Shown here: piece after piece, positions 23,253-31,493 of the stretch
Layout of the letters: every line of letters starts with the position of its first letter
Numbering within the stretch: position 1 is the first letter of the stretch
Assembly: GCF_023283945.1 (NCBI RefSeq)
Contig: NZ_JAKIKW010000034.1
Location: 1 to 32,944 of the forward strand
Direction of reading: 5' to 3'
DNA length: 32,944 nt
Source: Shewanella gelidimarina
GTDB taxonomy: Bacteria > Pseudomonadota > Gammaproteobacteria > Enterobacterales > Shewanellaceae
The notes under the pieces: generated by a model
What the model was told of the DNA's origin: nothing
Seen by the model: the letters and a program-made list of their open reading frames with translations, nothing else
Database searches by the model: none
Program-made: the position numbers and the translations under genes

Positions 23253-25181
23253 CTAGTCGGCTTCTGATTTTGAAAAAGCGGTATGGTTTTCTTTCGGCGG
23301 CGGCGTCCAGCCACGTTCCATTTTAGAAAAGCTACGATAGCGCTCATCCTTCATCGCGGCGCTTAATGTCTCTTCCAATTGAATGAACATGTCTCGGTAA
23401 TGGACTAAGTGTTTATCATCAGCAGTGACCTGTTTCCATGATTCGTAAAGGGTGTCTTTGTGGGCCATTTCAGTTTCAAAAAATATAGCACGTTGTTGTT
23501 CGGCTTTAAAAGGGTGAACCCCAAGGTGAGTTAATGCGTATTTACCCAGTTGTAGAGCTGAGTGGAAGGTCTCACTTACCATAAAGTCGGCACCCGCTTT
23601 ACGCAGTCGATAGAGGTTACTTCTATCAAACGCTCTCGCTAGGACAATGACGTTCGGGTAGGTATGTTTGATGTATTCGGTGAGTTCGACCGCTCGGTCT
23701 GGATTATCAATGGCAATCACCAACATCTTAGCTTCTGCTATGCCGGCTGTATGCAACAAGTCGGGTTGAGTTGCATCGCCATAAAAACTCTTGGTATTAA
23801 TCTTTCTGAGGTTTTCAACTTGCTGAGCCTCATGATCAAGCACCACGGTTTTAAAGCCATTAGTCACTAAAAGGCGATTCACTATCTGACCAAATCGACC
23901 AACACCTGCAATGATGACCGTCCCTTTCTCATCGATAATATCAGGCTCTCGCGTGTTTTCTGTTTGCTCGTAGCGAGGCAAAATGACTTTATCAAACAGA
24001 ATAAAGAGTCCAGGCGTGAGGAACATCGATATGGCGACCACTAGAGACAGTATTTGGGCTAAATCAACCGGAATGACATGGTTCTGTACGGTATAGCTCA
24101 GAAGTACGAAACCAAACTCACCGGCTTGTGCAAGGCTTAATGCAAATAACCAACGGTCGCTATTTTTGATCTTAAAGATCATTGCCAGTAGCAGTAATAC
24201 CGTTGCTTTAATGAGAATAACACCTAAAGTCATCGCCATTACTGGACCAATATTGCTGGCCAGTACATCAAAGTTGATACCTGCACCTACGGTGATGAAA
24301 AACAGGCCGAGCAATAGCCCTTTAAAGGGTTCGATGACGGACTCAAGTTCATGTCTAAATTCACTGTTGGCCAATACGACACCGGCCAAGAAAGTCCCTA
24401 AGGCGGGAGATAATCCAACAAGGCTCATTAGCGCCGCAATACCGATGACCAACATTAATGCCGTCGCAGTAAAAATTTCCCGCAAGTTAGAACTGGCAAC
24501 GTATCGAAACAATGGCCGGCTTAAGTAATTGCCGCCGACAACCACAATGGCGATAGCGCTTAAAACAACAATGCCATACGCCCAACCAGGTAGGCCAGCG
24601 ACCAAAGACATCTGTTCATGATGCTCAGCCGCAGTGGCTGCGGCTGACTGTGCCTTTTCTATGAGTTCTGGCAGAGCTAGCAGTGGAATTAGCGCCAACA
24701 TAGGAATGACGGCAATATCTTGAAATAGCAGTACAGAGAATGCGTTTTTACCGCCTTCTGTTTTGGTTAGGTTTTTTTCATTAAAGGTTTGCAGCACGAT
24801 CGCGGTTGATGACAGTGAAAAAATCATACCGATAGTCAGTGCAATACTCCAATTAAAACCGAAGGCAAATGCAATGCCCATAACTACCAATGTAGACAGT
24901 CCAACTTGAAGACCGCCTAAGCCAATGAGTTTATGGCGCATATTCCACAACATGCGGGGTTCAAGCTCTAAACCGACTAAAAATAACATCATCACCACGC
25001 CAAACTCAGCAAAGTGTTGCAAGGTGCTTGTTTCATTGCCCACTAAACCCGCTATGGGTCCAATGACGACTCCGGCAATTAAATATCCTAATACCGACCC
25101 CAAGCCTAACCGTTTAGCGAGCGGGACGGCAATAACGGCCGCCGATAGGTAGATAAAAGCTTGTATAAAATAAGCGGTCAT
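23253..25181 (-). CDS. CPA2-family K+/H+ antiporter (KefB/KefC type)
   Basis: 642 aa. About 12-13 membrane helices occupy residues 1-400, with the antiport aspartate D155 in LLFQDIAVIP, QAGEFGFVLL (352-361) and the Kef regulatory loop HELESVIEPFKGLLLGLFF (277-295). An RCK_N domain follows, with nucleotide-binding GVGRFGQ at 426-432, GDATQPDLL (469-477) and a C-terminal tail. Kef systems export K+ in exchange for H+, are held shut by glutathione and open with glutathione adducts, acidifying the cytoplasm against electrophiles. The upstream KefG/KefF-like gene, only two bases away, supports a true Kef role rather than a general CPA2 transporter. KefB and KefC cannot be told apart here. Confidence 0.92.
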   Translation of the reverse strand: MTAYFIQAFIYLSAAVIAVPLAKRLGLGSVLGYLIAGVVIGPIAGLVGNETSTLQHFAEFGVVMMLFLVGLELEPRMLWNMRHKLIGLGGLQVGLSTLVVMGIAFAFGFNWSIALTIGMIFSLSSTAIVLQTFNEKNLTKTEGGKNAFSVLLFQDIAVIPMLALIPLLALPELIEKAQSAAATAAEHHEQMSLVAGLPGWAYGIVVLSAIAIVVVGGNYLSRPLFRYVASSNLREIFTATALMLVIGIAALMSLVGLSPALGTFLAGVVLANSEFRHELESVIEPFKGLLLGLFFITVGAGINFDVLASNIGPVMAMTLGVILIKATVLLLLAMIFKIKNSDRWLFALSLAQAGEFGFVLLSYTVQNHVIPVDLAQILSLVVAISMFLTPGLFILFDKVILPRYEQTENTREPDIIDEKGTVIIAGVGRFGQIVNRLLVTNGFKTVVLDHEAQQVENLRKINTKSFYGDATQPDLLHTAGIAEAKMLVIAIDNPDRAVELTEYIKHTYPNVIVLARAFDRSNLYRLRKAGADFMVSETFHSALQLGKYALTHLGVHPFKAEQQRAIFFETEMAHKDTLYESWKQVTADDKHLVHYRDMFIQLEETLSAAMKDERYRSFSKMERGWTPPPKENHTAFSKSEAD

Positions 25182-25183
25182 TA

Positions 25184-25801
25184 TCAGTCCTTTATCAAAG
25201 TGTTAAGATTTTCATTTAGTTTTTCGAGTGACTTTGCGAGTGCAATATCTAAGGTATTATTGCTTAATGCGGATAAGACTCTCAGCCAATCTTCAATATG
25301 CGAATGTACGCGATTTTCGTCAAAAGCACTGCGGGCACAAAAAAGGGCAAAAGGGGCGAGGTAAGTCATCCCGGTGAGACTTGCCGTTTGTTCTAGGGGA
25401 TGGAGTAACTCCCTTAAGGTAAAATTGTTATAACCATCTGCCTGATAAGCAGTTTCACTACCTCCCGCGCTAATGGCGCACAAAAATGTTTTCCCCTCAA
25501 GGGCATTACCGTTTGCACCATAAGCAAAGTTGTATTCAAGTACGAGATCTTGCCACTCTTTCAAAATTGCGGGCGTTGAGTACCAATACAGTGGAAACAT
25601 GAAGACGATAACATCGTGATCTCGGAGTCGTTGTTGTTCTTTGTCGATGTTGATCCTAAATGTGGGATATTCGGCATAAAGATCAACAGCGGTCACATGT
25701 TCTTGTTGTTGGGTGGCACCAAATAGGGGTTTATTTATCTCAGAACGCTCTTGAGAGGGGTGGGCGTAAAGTACGAGGATCTTTTTTGCAGCATCAACCA
25801 T
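25184..25801 (-). CDS. KefG/KefF-type flavodoxin-fold NAD(P)H oxidoreductase
   Basis: 205 aa flavodoxin-fold quinone-reductase family protein. It opens KKILVLYAHPSQERSEINKPL, and HDVIVFMFPLYWYSTPAILKEWQDLVLEYNFAYG is the diagnostic segment of KefF/KefG and related NAD(P)H:quinone reductases. Such proteins bind the cytosolic face of Kef channels and are needed for full activity. The gene precedes the antiporter gene by two bases, with the same strand and order as the kefG-kefB pair of enterobacteria. It has about 22 more residues than E. coli KefG, mostly at the C-terminus. GGAC precedes the ATG. Confidence 0.88.
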   Translation of the reverse strand: MVDAAKKILVLYAHPSQERSEINKPLFGATQQQEHVTAVDLYAEYPTFRINIDKEQQRLRDHDVIVFMFPLYWYSTPAILKEWQDLVLEYNFAYGANGNALEGKTFLCAISAGGSETAYQADGYNNFTLRELLHPLEQTASLTGMTYLAPFALFCARSAFDENRVHSHIEDWLRVLSALSNNTLDIALAKSLEKLNENLNTLIKD

Positions 25802-25959
25802 TATTTGTCCAATTTAATCATCCTAACTATCTGTTATTTAATTTAGCACAGAGAACTAGAAGCAATAACAAACTTTGAATGTAGATTGATACTTAGGACA
25901 TTTTTATTACACCTGTCTGCGGATAAATGTACTATTGAATTGAGCTTGATTAGAGATGG

Positions 25960-26148
25960 CTACATGTCTAAGTTTTTTTCTGTTTCTAGGGTTTCGGCCC
26001 GAATGATATCAATTGATTTATCTGCTTTAACACCGATGCGATTATCTTTAAAAATATTTATCTCTATTTCGCCTAAAGAGTTGCCATATTCATCGTAGAT
26101 ATTGCTGAGAATAATCGCACTGTTCACTGAGCGGGTTAGAATTAACAT
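25960..26148 (-). CDS. Divergent CsrA-like RNA-binding protein
   Basis: 62 aa. The first six residues MLILTR are identical to CsrA/RsmA, whose N-terminal strand carries RNA-contacting residues. Downstream, NRIGVKADKSIDIIRAE aligns with the CsrA segment QVRIGVNAPKEVSVHREE, keeping RIGV (37-40) and an arginine (R50) where CsrA has its essential R44. Between these, the beta1-beta2 connection has about six extra residues and most of the body differs. It should dimerise and bind GGA-containing mRNA leaders, if it keeps function. AAGGATG lies before the ATG at good spacing, which supports a real gene. It is monocistronic between kef genes and nnrS. It is not the canonical housekeeping csrA. Confidence 0.78.
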   Translation of the reverse strand: MLILTRSVNSAIILSNIYDEYGNSLGEIEINIFKDNRIGVKADKSIDIIRAETLETEKNLDM

Positions 26149-26440
26149 AATACATCCTTGTATATGAACTGCTGCTCCTAGTTTAGACTAATATTTGCAG
26201 GAGGGCGGCTCAACAGAAAGGCTGATTTGGACTTTTATGTTGTGTTACTTAGATTTACTAGTCGATATTTTAATAAAAACCGCACGTTGCAGAGGATCAC
26301 TTGTTAGTGGTTCTCGGGTAAAGCAAGGTTAACTCTGGTATTTGGAATCTTAATGTTTATTAACATCCAATTAATACCTCTAAAGGAATAATAAAATCAG
26401 AGGGATAGCTACAGAGTTCACAGAAGCAAAAAACAACATG

Positions 26441-26456
26441 GATAACAATTGTTATC
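26441..26456. promoter_or_regulatory. Perfect 16-bp palindrome upstream of nnrS
   Basis: GATAACAATTGTTATC is a perfect even palindrome 75 bases before nnrS, with weaker outer arms (CAACA ... TGTTG). It resembles a regulator operator. It does not fit FNR or CRP. Fur-like GATAA is present, but the centre is wrong for the 7-1-7 pattern. Confidence 0.4.
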
Positions 26457-26490
26457 GAATTTGTTGGTCGATACACTAACGGTATTACAT

Positions 26491-26513
26491 AAGATATATA
26501 TAAAATGCTTTTT
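26491..26513. promoter_or_regulatory. Predicted NsrR operator of nnrS
   Basis: AAGATATATAT-A-AAATGCTTTTT fits the 11-1-11 NsrR consensus (AAGATGYATTT and its complement) at 18 of 22 positions. It ends 17 bases before the nnrS start codon, in the expected promoter-proximal position for repression relieved by nitric oxide. Confidence 0.65.
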
Positions 26514-26530
26514 AAAGATAAGGCAAAACG

Positions 26531-27742
26531 ATGTTAAATATTGATGACCCAGCAGCGACAGAAAAAATCCCCGCCTTGTTTAGGCTAGGTTTTAGACCTT
26601 TTTTTCTAGGCGGCGCTTTGGTTGCTATGCTGTTTGTACCGCTTTGGTTGCTGACATGGTTTTTCCCAGAACATAGTCTGTTCCAGACAGACTTTTGGGT
26701 TAAAGTTGTACCGCTTTGGTGGCACCCGCATGAGATGTTGTTTGGCTTTGCACTCGCCATTGTGTGTGGTTTTTTGCTGACGTCAGTACAGACGTGGACC
26801 AACCAACCGGGGATGAAAGGTTGGGCGTTGGCGTTGACCTTTGGTTGCTGGTTGATAGCAAGAATCATGTTGCTGTTGCCTGTTTCAATTCCACTTTGGC
26901 TGCCGGCAATATTTGACTCATTATTTTTAGGGCTCACAGCGTTAAAACTTTGGCGCTGCATCTATAAAGTGAAACAATGGCAAAATATTGGCTTCCCCAT
27001 CATGCTGGTGGCCGCTTTATCGATAAACCTCCTTAGTTATTACGCACTAAGCACGAGAGACTTTTCACTTAGCCTACAGATCTGGCAAGCGATGATATGG
27101 TGGTTAGGGCTACTGATTACTATTGTTGGTGGTCGGGTTATTCCGTTCTTTACGGCAATAAGAATTAAGCAAACTAAACCCACGCCAATCGCCTTGATAG
27201 AAAAAAGCCTTATTGTGGTTATGGTTGTATTAGTTATTCAAGCGATAAGTAAAGTGCTACCACTGGCCGTCGAGCAAGCGCTTTTGCTTATCGCTGGAGT
27301 GTTACACCTGATTCGTTGGCTACGTTGGTTTCCACATAAAACTCTTAAAGAACCGATGTTGTGGTCATTGCACATTGCGTACCTCTTTTTGCCGATAGCC
27401 TTGTTGGCGCTCGCAGCAAAAATTCACGACACCATGGCGTACCATCATTTGATACACCTATTTGGTATCGGTACATTAGCGGGCATTTGCCTGTCGATGA
27501 TTTCAAGAGTTTCGCTTGGCCACACCAGCCGAAATATCTACCAAGGCCCAAATATGACGGTTGCCTTTTTATGTATCCCAATTGCTGCGGTATTAAGATC
27601 TTTTATGCCAATCATTTCACCAGAGCATTATCAACTATGGTTGTGGCTGGCGGGCGCATTTTGGTCTTTAGCGTTTGCAATGTTTGTCATCAATTATGCT
27701 TCTATACTATCAAAACCAAGAGTTGATGGTCGTCCAGGCTAG
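26531..27742 (+). CDS. nnrS: NnrS-family haem/copper membrane protein
   Basis: 403 aa, with about 12 membrane helices. Family hallmarks are LFRLGFRPFFLGGALVAML at residues 16-34, WHPHEMLFGFALAIVCGFLLTSVQTWT and the later YHHLIHLFGIGTLAGICLSMISRVSLGHTSR, which contain the conserved histidines thought to bind haem and metal. NnrS proteins are induced by NO and protect against nitrosative stress, but the exact reaction is unclear. It is directly upstream of nrfA on the same strand with a 69-base gap and no terminator between, so co-transcription is plausible. The NsrR-like site in front supports NO control. Confidence 0.92.
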   Translation: MLNIDDPAATEKIPALFRLGFRPFFLGGALVAMLFVPLWLLTWFFPEHSLFQTDFWVKVVPLWWHPHEMLFGFALAIVCGFLLTSVQTWTNQPGMKGWALALTFGCWLIARIMLLLPVSIPLWLPAIFDSLFLGLTALKLWRCIYKVKQWQNIGFPIMLVAALSINLLSYYALSTRDFSLSLQIWQAMIWWLGLLITIVGGRVIPFFTAIRIKQTKPTPIALIEKSLIVVMVVLVIQAISKVLPLAVEQALLLIAGVLHLIRWLRWFPHKTLKEPMLWSLHIAYLFLPIALLALAAKIHDTMAYHHLIHLFGIGTLAGICLSMISRVSLGHTSRNIYQGPNMTVAFLCIPIAAVLRSFMPIISPEHYQLWLWLAGAFWSLAFAMFVINYASILSKPRVDGRPG

Positions 27743-27811
27743 GCGTTGTTATTTTTAGTGTTATTTATAAATATAATTTTAAAATATTAATTAAGGTAAG
27801 TTGAGAATTAG

Positions 27812-29215
27812 ATGAGTGTAAAAATGTTCGTTAAAGTGTTCAGTGTTTTTTGGTTAGTGTCACTGACTTGCGTTGCTAGTTTAGTGCAGGCGTCAGAACC
27901 AAGTGTTGCGGCAAAAGAGCAAGCTACGCGAGATGCAAACTTAAAAGAGAAGTTTCCAGTTCAATATCAAAGCTGGCTAGAAACCTCTGAGCAAACAGAG
28001 CGTGAAGATATGCTGGCGAGTTATCCAGCCGCCGTTATTCTGTGGGCTGGTTCATCGTTTGCTAAAGAGTACCATAGCCCGCGAGGCCACCATTTTGCCG
28101 TGGCGGATGTGACTCATACTTTGCGTACGGGTGTGCCACCCAAAGCGGGTGAAAAAGGCTTGTCTGCAAGTTGTTGGACTTGTAAAACGCCAGATGCCCC
28201 GCGATTAATGAATGAACTCGGTATCGAAGGTTATTCAGCCAAAAACTTTACAGATCTTGGTACTGAAATAAACAGCGTTGTGTACTGCACCGATTGTCAT
28301 GTCGACGGTAAAGCAGAGCTGGCGTTACCGCGCCCGCATGCTCAAGATGCTATGGCGAAGGTTCATCTTCCTTTTGACAAACAAAATGACAATATGAAAG
28401 GTGCTCAAGTGTGTGGCCAGTGCCATGTGACTTACTACTTTCAGCCAGAACGCAGTAACAAAGTTAATATCCCCTGGATTTTTGGCAATAGTGCTGATGA
28501 TATAGAGAAATATTACGATACTCGCCGTTTCTATGAATGGATCCATCCTATTTCTCAAACACCCATCTTAAAAGCTCGTCATCCAGAGTTTGAACACTGG
28601 AGTCGCAGTAAACATGCTGAGGCGGGTGTTACATGCATTACTTGTCATATGCCTGAAACCAAAGATGAGCAAGGCAATACCTTTACCAGTCATAAAGTGG
28701 GTAAGGCATTGGAACATTTTGACCAAGTTTGTCAAAACTGCCATAAGAGTGAGCAAAAAATCATAAGCTCACTGGCAAAGAACAAGGCAACGATTAATGC
28801 TAAAGCGCGTGAAGTTGAAGGGTTATTGGTAAAAGCGCACTACGAAGCTGGTGCGGCGTGGGATGCTGGCGCAACTTGGCCTCTAATGAATGACGCCATC
28901 ATGGCTATTCGCCACTCTCAATGGCGCTGGGATTTTGCTATGGCATCTCATGGTTTATATGCCCATAACCCAGAAGAGGGCAATGCACTGCTTGATACAG
29001 CCCTCAAACAAGTTAAATATGCGCGTACTTCGTTAGCTGAAATTCTCAACAAGTTTGATGTAAAGAGTGTTAGCTACCCTGATATTAGCTCGAAAGCATC
29101 GGCTCATGCTGCGGTAGGCATTGAGCTTGAAAAGCTGACTGAAGCGAAGAAGAAGTTTATCAAAGAAGAAGTGGATGAGAATTGGTCTGAAGTGAGCCGT
29201 CACGGCTACGAGTAG
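27812..29215 (+). CDS. nrfA: Cytochrome c552 nitrite reductase, pentaheme
   Basis: 467 aa. A signal peptide (MSVKMFVKVFSVFWLVSLTCVASLVQA, cleavage about residue 27) is followed by five haem-binding motifs: catalytic CWTCK at 121-125 with lysine as haem ligand, CTDCH 159-163, CGQCH 201-205, CITCH 275-279 and CQNCH 307-311. It reduces nitrite to ammonium with six electrons in the periplasm and can also reduce NO. No nrfB/C/D genes follow, so electrons probably come from a quinol-oxidising CymA-type tetrahaem cytochrome encoded elsewhere, as in Shewanella. CWTCK maturation needs a dedicated haem lyase, not present in this window. A strong terminator follows. Confidence 0.97.
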   Translation: MSVKMFVKVFSVFWLVSLTCVASLVQASEPSVAAKEQATRDANLKEKFPVQYQSWLETSEQTEREDMLASYPAAVILWAGSSFAKEYHSPRGHHFAVADVTHTLRTGVPPKAGEKGLSASCWTCKTPDAPRLMNELGIEGYSAKNFTDLGTEINSVVYCTDCHVDGKAELALPRPHAQDAMAKVHLPFDKQNDNMKGAQVCGQCHVTYYFQPERSNKVNIPWIFGNSADDIEKYYDTRRFYEWIHPISQTPILKARHPEFEHWSRSKHAEAGVTCITCHMPETKDEQGNTFTSHKVGKALEHFDQVCQNCHKSEQKIISSLAKNKATINAKAREVEGLLVKAHYEAGAAWDAGATWPLMNDAIMAIRHSQWRWDFAMASHGLYAHNPEEGNALLDTALKQVKYARTSLAEILNKFDVKSVSYPDISSKASAHAAVGIELEKLTEAKKKFIKEEVDENWSEVSRHGYE

Positions 29216-29259
29216 TTAATCGTATATCAATGACTGATTAACTTGAGATCGTGTTCATT

Positions 29260-29293
29260 AAAAAAGCCAGCTTAGATAAGCTGGCTTTTTTTA
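29260..29293. terminator. Bidirectional terminator between nrfA and menA
   Basis: AGCCAGCTT/AAGCTGGCT (29265-29273 and 29278-29286) is flanked by A-rich and T-rich runs on the two sides. It serves nrfA on the plus strand and menA on the minus strand. Confidence 0.9.
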
Positions 29294-29307
29294 CCACTAG
29301 AGAGTGG

Positions 29308-30189
29308 CTAGAAGAGCAAATCAATAATGAGGCCTATGCTGAACAAACCACTAAAAATCATTGTGAGTTTAGCAGTGCGTCCTAGTAAAGGGTTTAGTGC
29401 AGCGCCAGTGGCTTCATTAAAATCACGGCACAGATTACGCGCCAAGATAAATCCAAGACCGGCAAGCAGCACGGGTAAGCCCGCGAGTGCTCCCATCAAA
29501 TATCCTGCAATAATAATGGCAAAAGGTAAGTAGACTAAACTTTGATAAAAAATCCGTGCTTGCGCTAACCCGATACGCACAGCGAGTGTTTTCTTACCCG
29601 CTTTTATATCGGTATCCATGTCTCGGGTGTTGTTGACCAGCATAATCGCTGCATTAAGAAAACCGATAGCCGAGCCGAGTAACCATGCACTAGTACTGGT
29701 CGTATTGGCTTGCAGAAAGTAGCTACCGACCACTGCAACAAGTCCGAAAAAGACAAATGCAGCGATTTCGCCTAGTCCATGTGAGGCTAGCGGGTAAGGG
29801 CCGCCGCTATAGCCTAATGCACCTAAAACAGCTGCCGCCGCGAGCAGGGCAATAGGCCACCCACCGTGGGCGATTAAAAATGAGCCCACAATGAGGGCTA
29901 ACGCAAGTGATAAGAACATGGCATTACGCACCGCAGTGGGGCTTAACAACCCGCTTTGTGTCACTCGAATAGGACCTACACGTTCTGCAGTATCGACACC
30001 ACTTTTGAAGTCAAAATAGTCATTGGCTAGGTTAACAGCAACTTGCAATAACACGGCACAGATCATTGAAGTGACAGCGATGAACCCGCTGAATTGTTCA
30101 AGTTGCAGTGCTAAAACATTACCGACCAATAATGGCCCAATCGCCGCAGGTAAGGTACGAGGGCGTATTGCTAGGATCCATGGATTCAT
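29308..30189 (-). CDS. menA: 1,4-dihydroxy-2-naphthoate polyprenyltransferase
   Basis: 293 aa UbiA-superfamily prenyltransferase with about eight to nine membrane helices. The first Asp-rich motif is NLANDYFDFKSGVDTAERVGP (about 54-74) and the second is NNTRDMDTDIKAGKKTLAVRIG. The opening WILAIRPRTLPAAIGPLLVGN is typical of MenA. It attaches the polyprenyl chain to DHNA, making demethylmenaquinone, the electron carrier needed for anaerobic respiration such as nitrite reduction. It is a single-gene unit. The ribosome-binding site is weak (no clear purine run before the ATG). Confidence 0.94.
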   Translation of the reverse strand: MNPWILAIRPRTLPAAIGPLLVGNVLALQLEQFSGFIAVTSMICAVLLQVAVNLANDYFDFKSGVDTAERVGPIRVTQSGLLSPTAVRNAMFLSLALALIVGSFLIAHGGWPIALLAAAAVLGALGYSGGPYPLASHGLGEIAAFVFFGLVAVVGSYFLQANTTSTSAWLLGSAIGFLNAAIMLVNNTRDMDTDIKAGKKTLAVRIGLAQARIFYQSLVYLPFAIIIAGYLMGALAGLPVLLAGLGFILARNLCRDFNEATGAALNPLLGRTAKLTMIFSGLFSIGLIIDLLF

Positions 30190-30528
30190 TATTTATAATT
30201 ACTTTACAGAGAGATATATCGCAGGATTACGACGTAACAAAGGAGTGTTGGCCTAATAGCATAGCAAAATTCACAGCGTCTAAAAAGTGGATTTTCTGTC
30301 GCAAATCGCGGCGAAGTTAACATTATCGTCAACTTGAGGCTTAGGTGAGCAGAGCGGTTTAAAATTTTAGATCTAGCGCACACCCTCCTATGAGTATTGT
30401 ATGCAATATTGAGGTTCGAGCTTGAATAGCAGTATCGATATATAGGTTGTGAGTACTTGGAGCTGTTGATTGTGTTACAGGGAAGTCACCACCTAAAACT
30501 TAAATATAACGTTTGAGGGTCTAGGGAT
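30190..30528. other. Divergent non-coding gap between menA and the SDR gene
   Basis: This should contain both divergent promoters. ATTG-TATG-CAAT (about 30397-30408) is a short palindrome of unknown meaning. I see no gene, terminator or recognised operator. Confidence 0.35.
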
Positions 30529-31428
30529 ATGCGTTTTGAAGACCAAGTTGCCATTGTTACTGGTGCAGCTTCAGGCTTAGGGCGAGCTTATGCTATAGCG
30601 TTAGCAGAGCGTGGCGCGCGGGTTGTTATTATAGATAATGAAGCATTAACGACTAAAGACTCAGGGCTGCGCAGTTGTGCTGCCGCTATCACAGCGCTGG
30701 GGGGCGAGGCGCAAGTGTTTTGCTTAGACGTCAGTGACTCCTCTGTGGTGCAACAGATGGTTGATGAAGTGCTGTCCACTTGGGGGCGAGTTGATATTTT
30801 AATCAACAATGCAGGCATACATCACTCATGTCCGTTTGAGCACTTAAGCGAAGCGACATGGAAACGTCAGTTTGATGTTGATGTACATGGCAGTTTTAAC
30901 ATGACTAAAGCAGTATGGCCGTGTATGAAGCGCAGTGGCTATGGCCGAGTGATTATGACGTGTGCCAGTTCAATATTTGGCGATATGTATGAGTCGAGCT
31001 TTAGTGCCAGCAAAATGGCGTTGATTGGGCTGGTCAATAGCCTGCACCTAGAAGGTGAAGAGTTCGGGATTGCCGTTAACACGATTACACCCCATGCTGT
31101 CACTCAAATGACAGCAGATCACCTTGCTCCAGCGGTTAGACCGCTTTTTTCCAAGACCACAGTCCTATCTGCGATGCTCTATCTATGCAGCTCTGAGTGC
31201 CCCTCAGGAAAGCACATTTTTGCCGCTGCGGGGGGAATAAGTCAAGCGGAAGTTGTTGAATTTGCAGCAAGCCGGTTTACAGCTGAAGAGTGTACACCAG
31301 AAATTATTCATAGCCGCTGGAGTGAAATCTACCGTTCTAAGCCTTATAGAGGCCGTTCATCGGGTGAAGCACAGGTGTTAGCATGGGCAAAAGCCTCGGC
31401 AGAGCAACGTAATATCGACATAGAGTAA
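30529..31428 (+). CDS. Short-chain dehydrogenase/reductase-like protein lacking the catalytic Tyr
   Basis: 299 aa classical-SDR fold. The cofactor loop TGAASGLG is at 11-18, D36 ends the second strand (favouring NAD+), and NNAG at 93-96 and the serine of TCASS (147-148) are present. In the Tyr-x-x-x-Lys motif the tyrosine is phenylalanine: FSASK, with F158 and K162 (codon TTT). The usual structural Asn near 118 is also changed (DVDVHGSF). Related sequences are the 3-hydroxyacyl-CoA-dehydrogenase-type SDRs of beta-oxidation. Activity may be lost or altered, so I do not name a reaction. It precedes tesB by 65 bases on the same strand, hinting at acyl-CoA metabolism. Confidence 0.82.
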   Translation: MRFEDQVAIVTGAASGLGRAYAIALAERGARVVIIDNEALTTKDSGLRSCAAAITALGGEAQVFCLDVSDSSVVQQMVDEVLSTWGRVDILINNAGIHHSCPFEHLSEATWKRQFDVDVHGSFNMTKAVWPCMKRSGYGRVIMTCASSIFGDMYESSFSASKMALIGLVNSLHLEGEEFGIAVNTITPHAVTQMTADHLAPAVRPLFSKTTVLSAMLYLCSSECPSGKHIFAAAGGISQAEVVEFAASRFTAEECTPEIIHSRWSEIYRSKPYRGRSSGEAQVLAWAKASAEQRNIDIE

Positions 31429-31493
31429 TAGCTGGCGAGCGCTGGGGTCTTGGGTTAAGCTAGCCAATAATAGTAGCAATATTTTAGGTCCCA

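Noticed and set aside
26441..26456. Similarity to the lac operator core (GGATAACAATT)
   Set aside because: No LacI-type regulator or sugar gene is nearby; a short coincidence with a palindrome is more likely.
26441..26456. Fur box interpretation of the palindrome
   Set aside because: It has even two-fold symmetry with a four-base centre, not the 7-1-7 arrangement, and the flanking genes are not iron genes.
27361..27726. 121-codon plus-strand frame inside nnrS
   Set aside because: Alternative frame within a clear NnrS protein; no independent start signal or homology.
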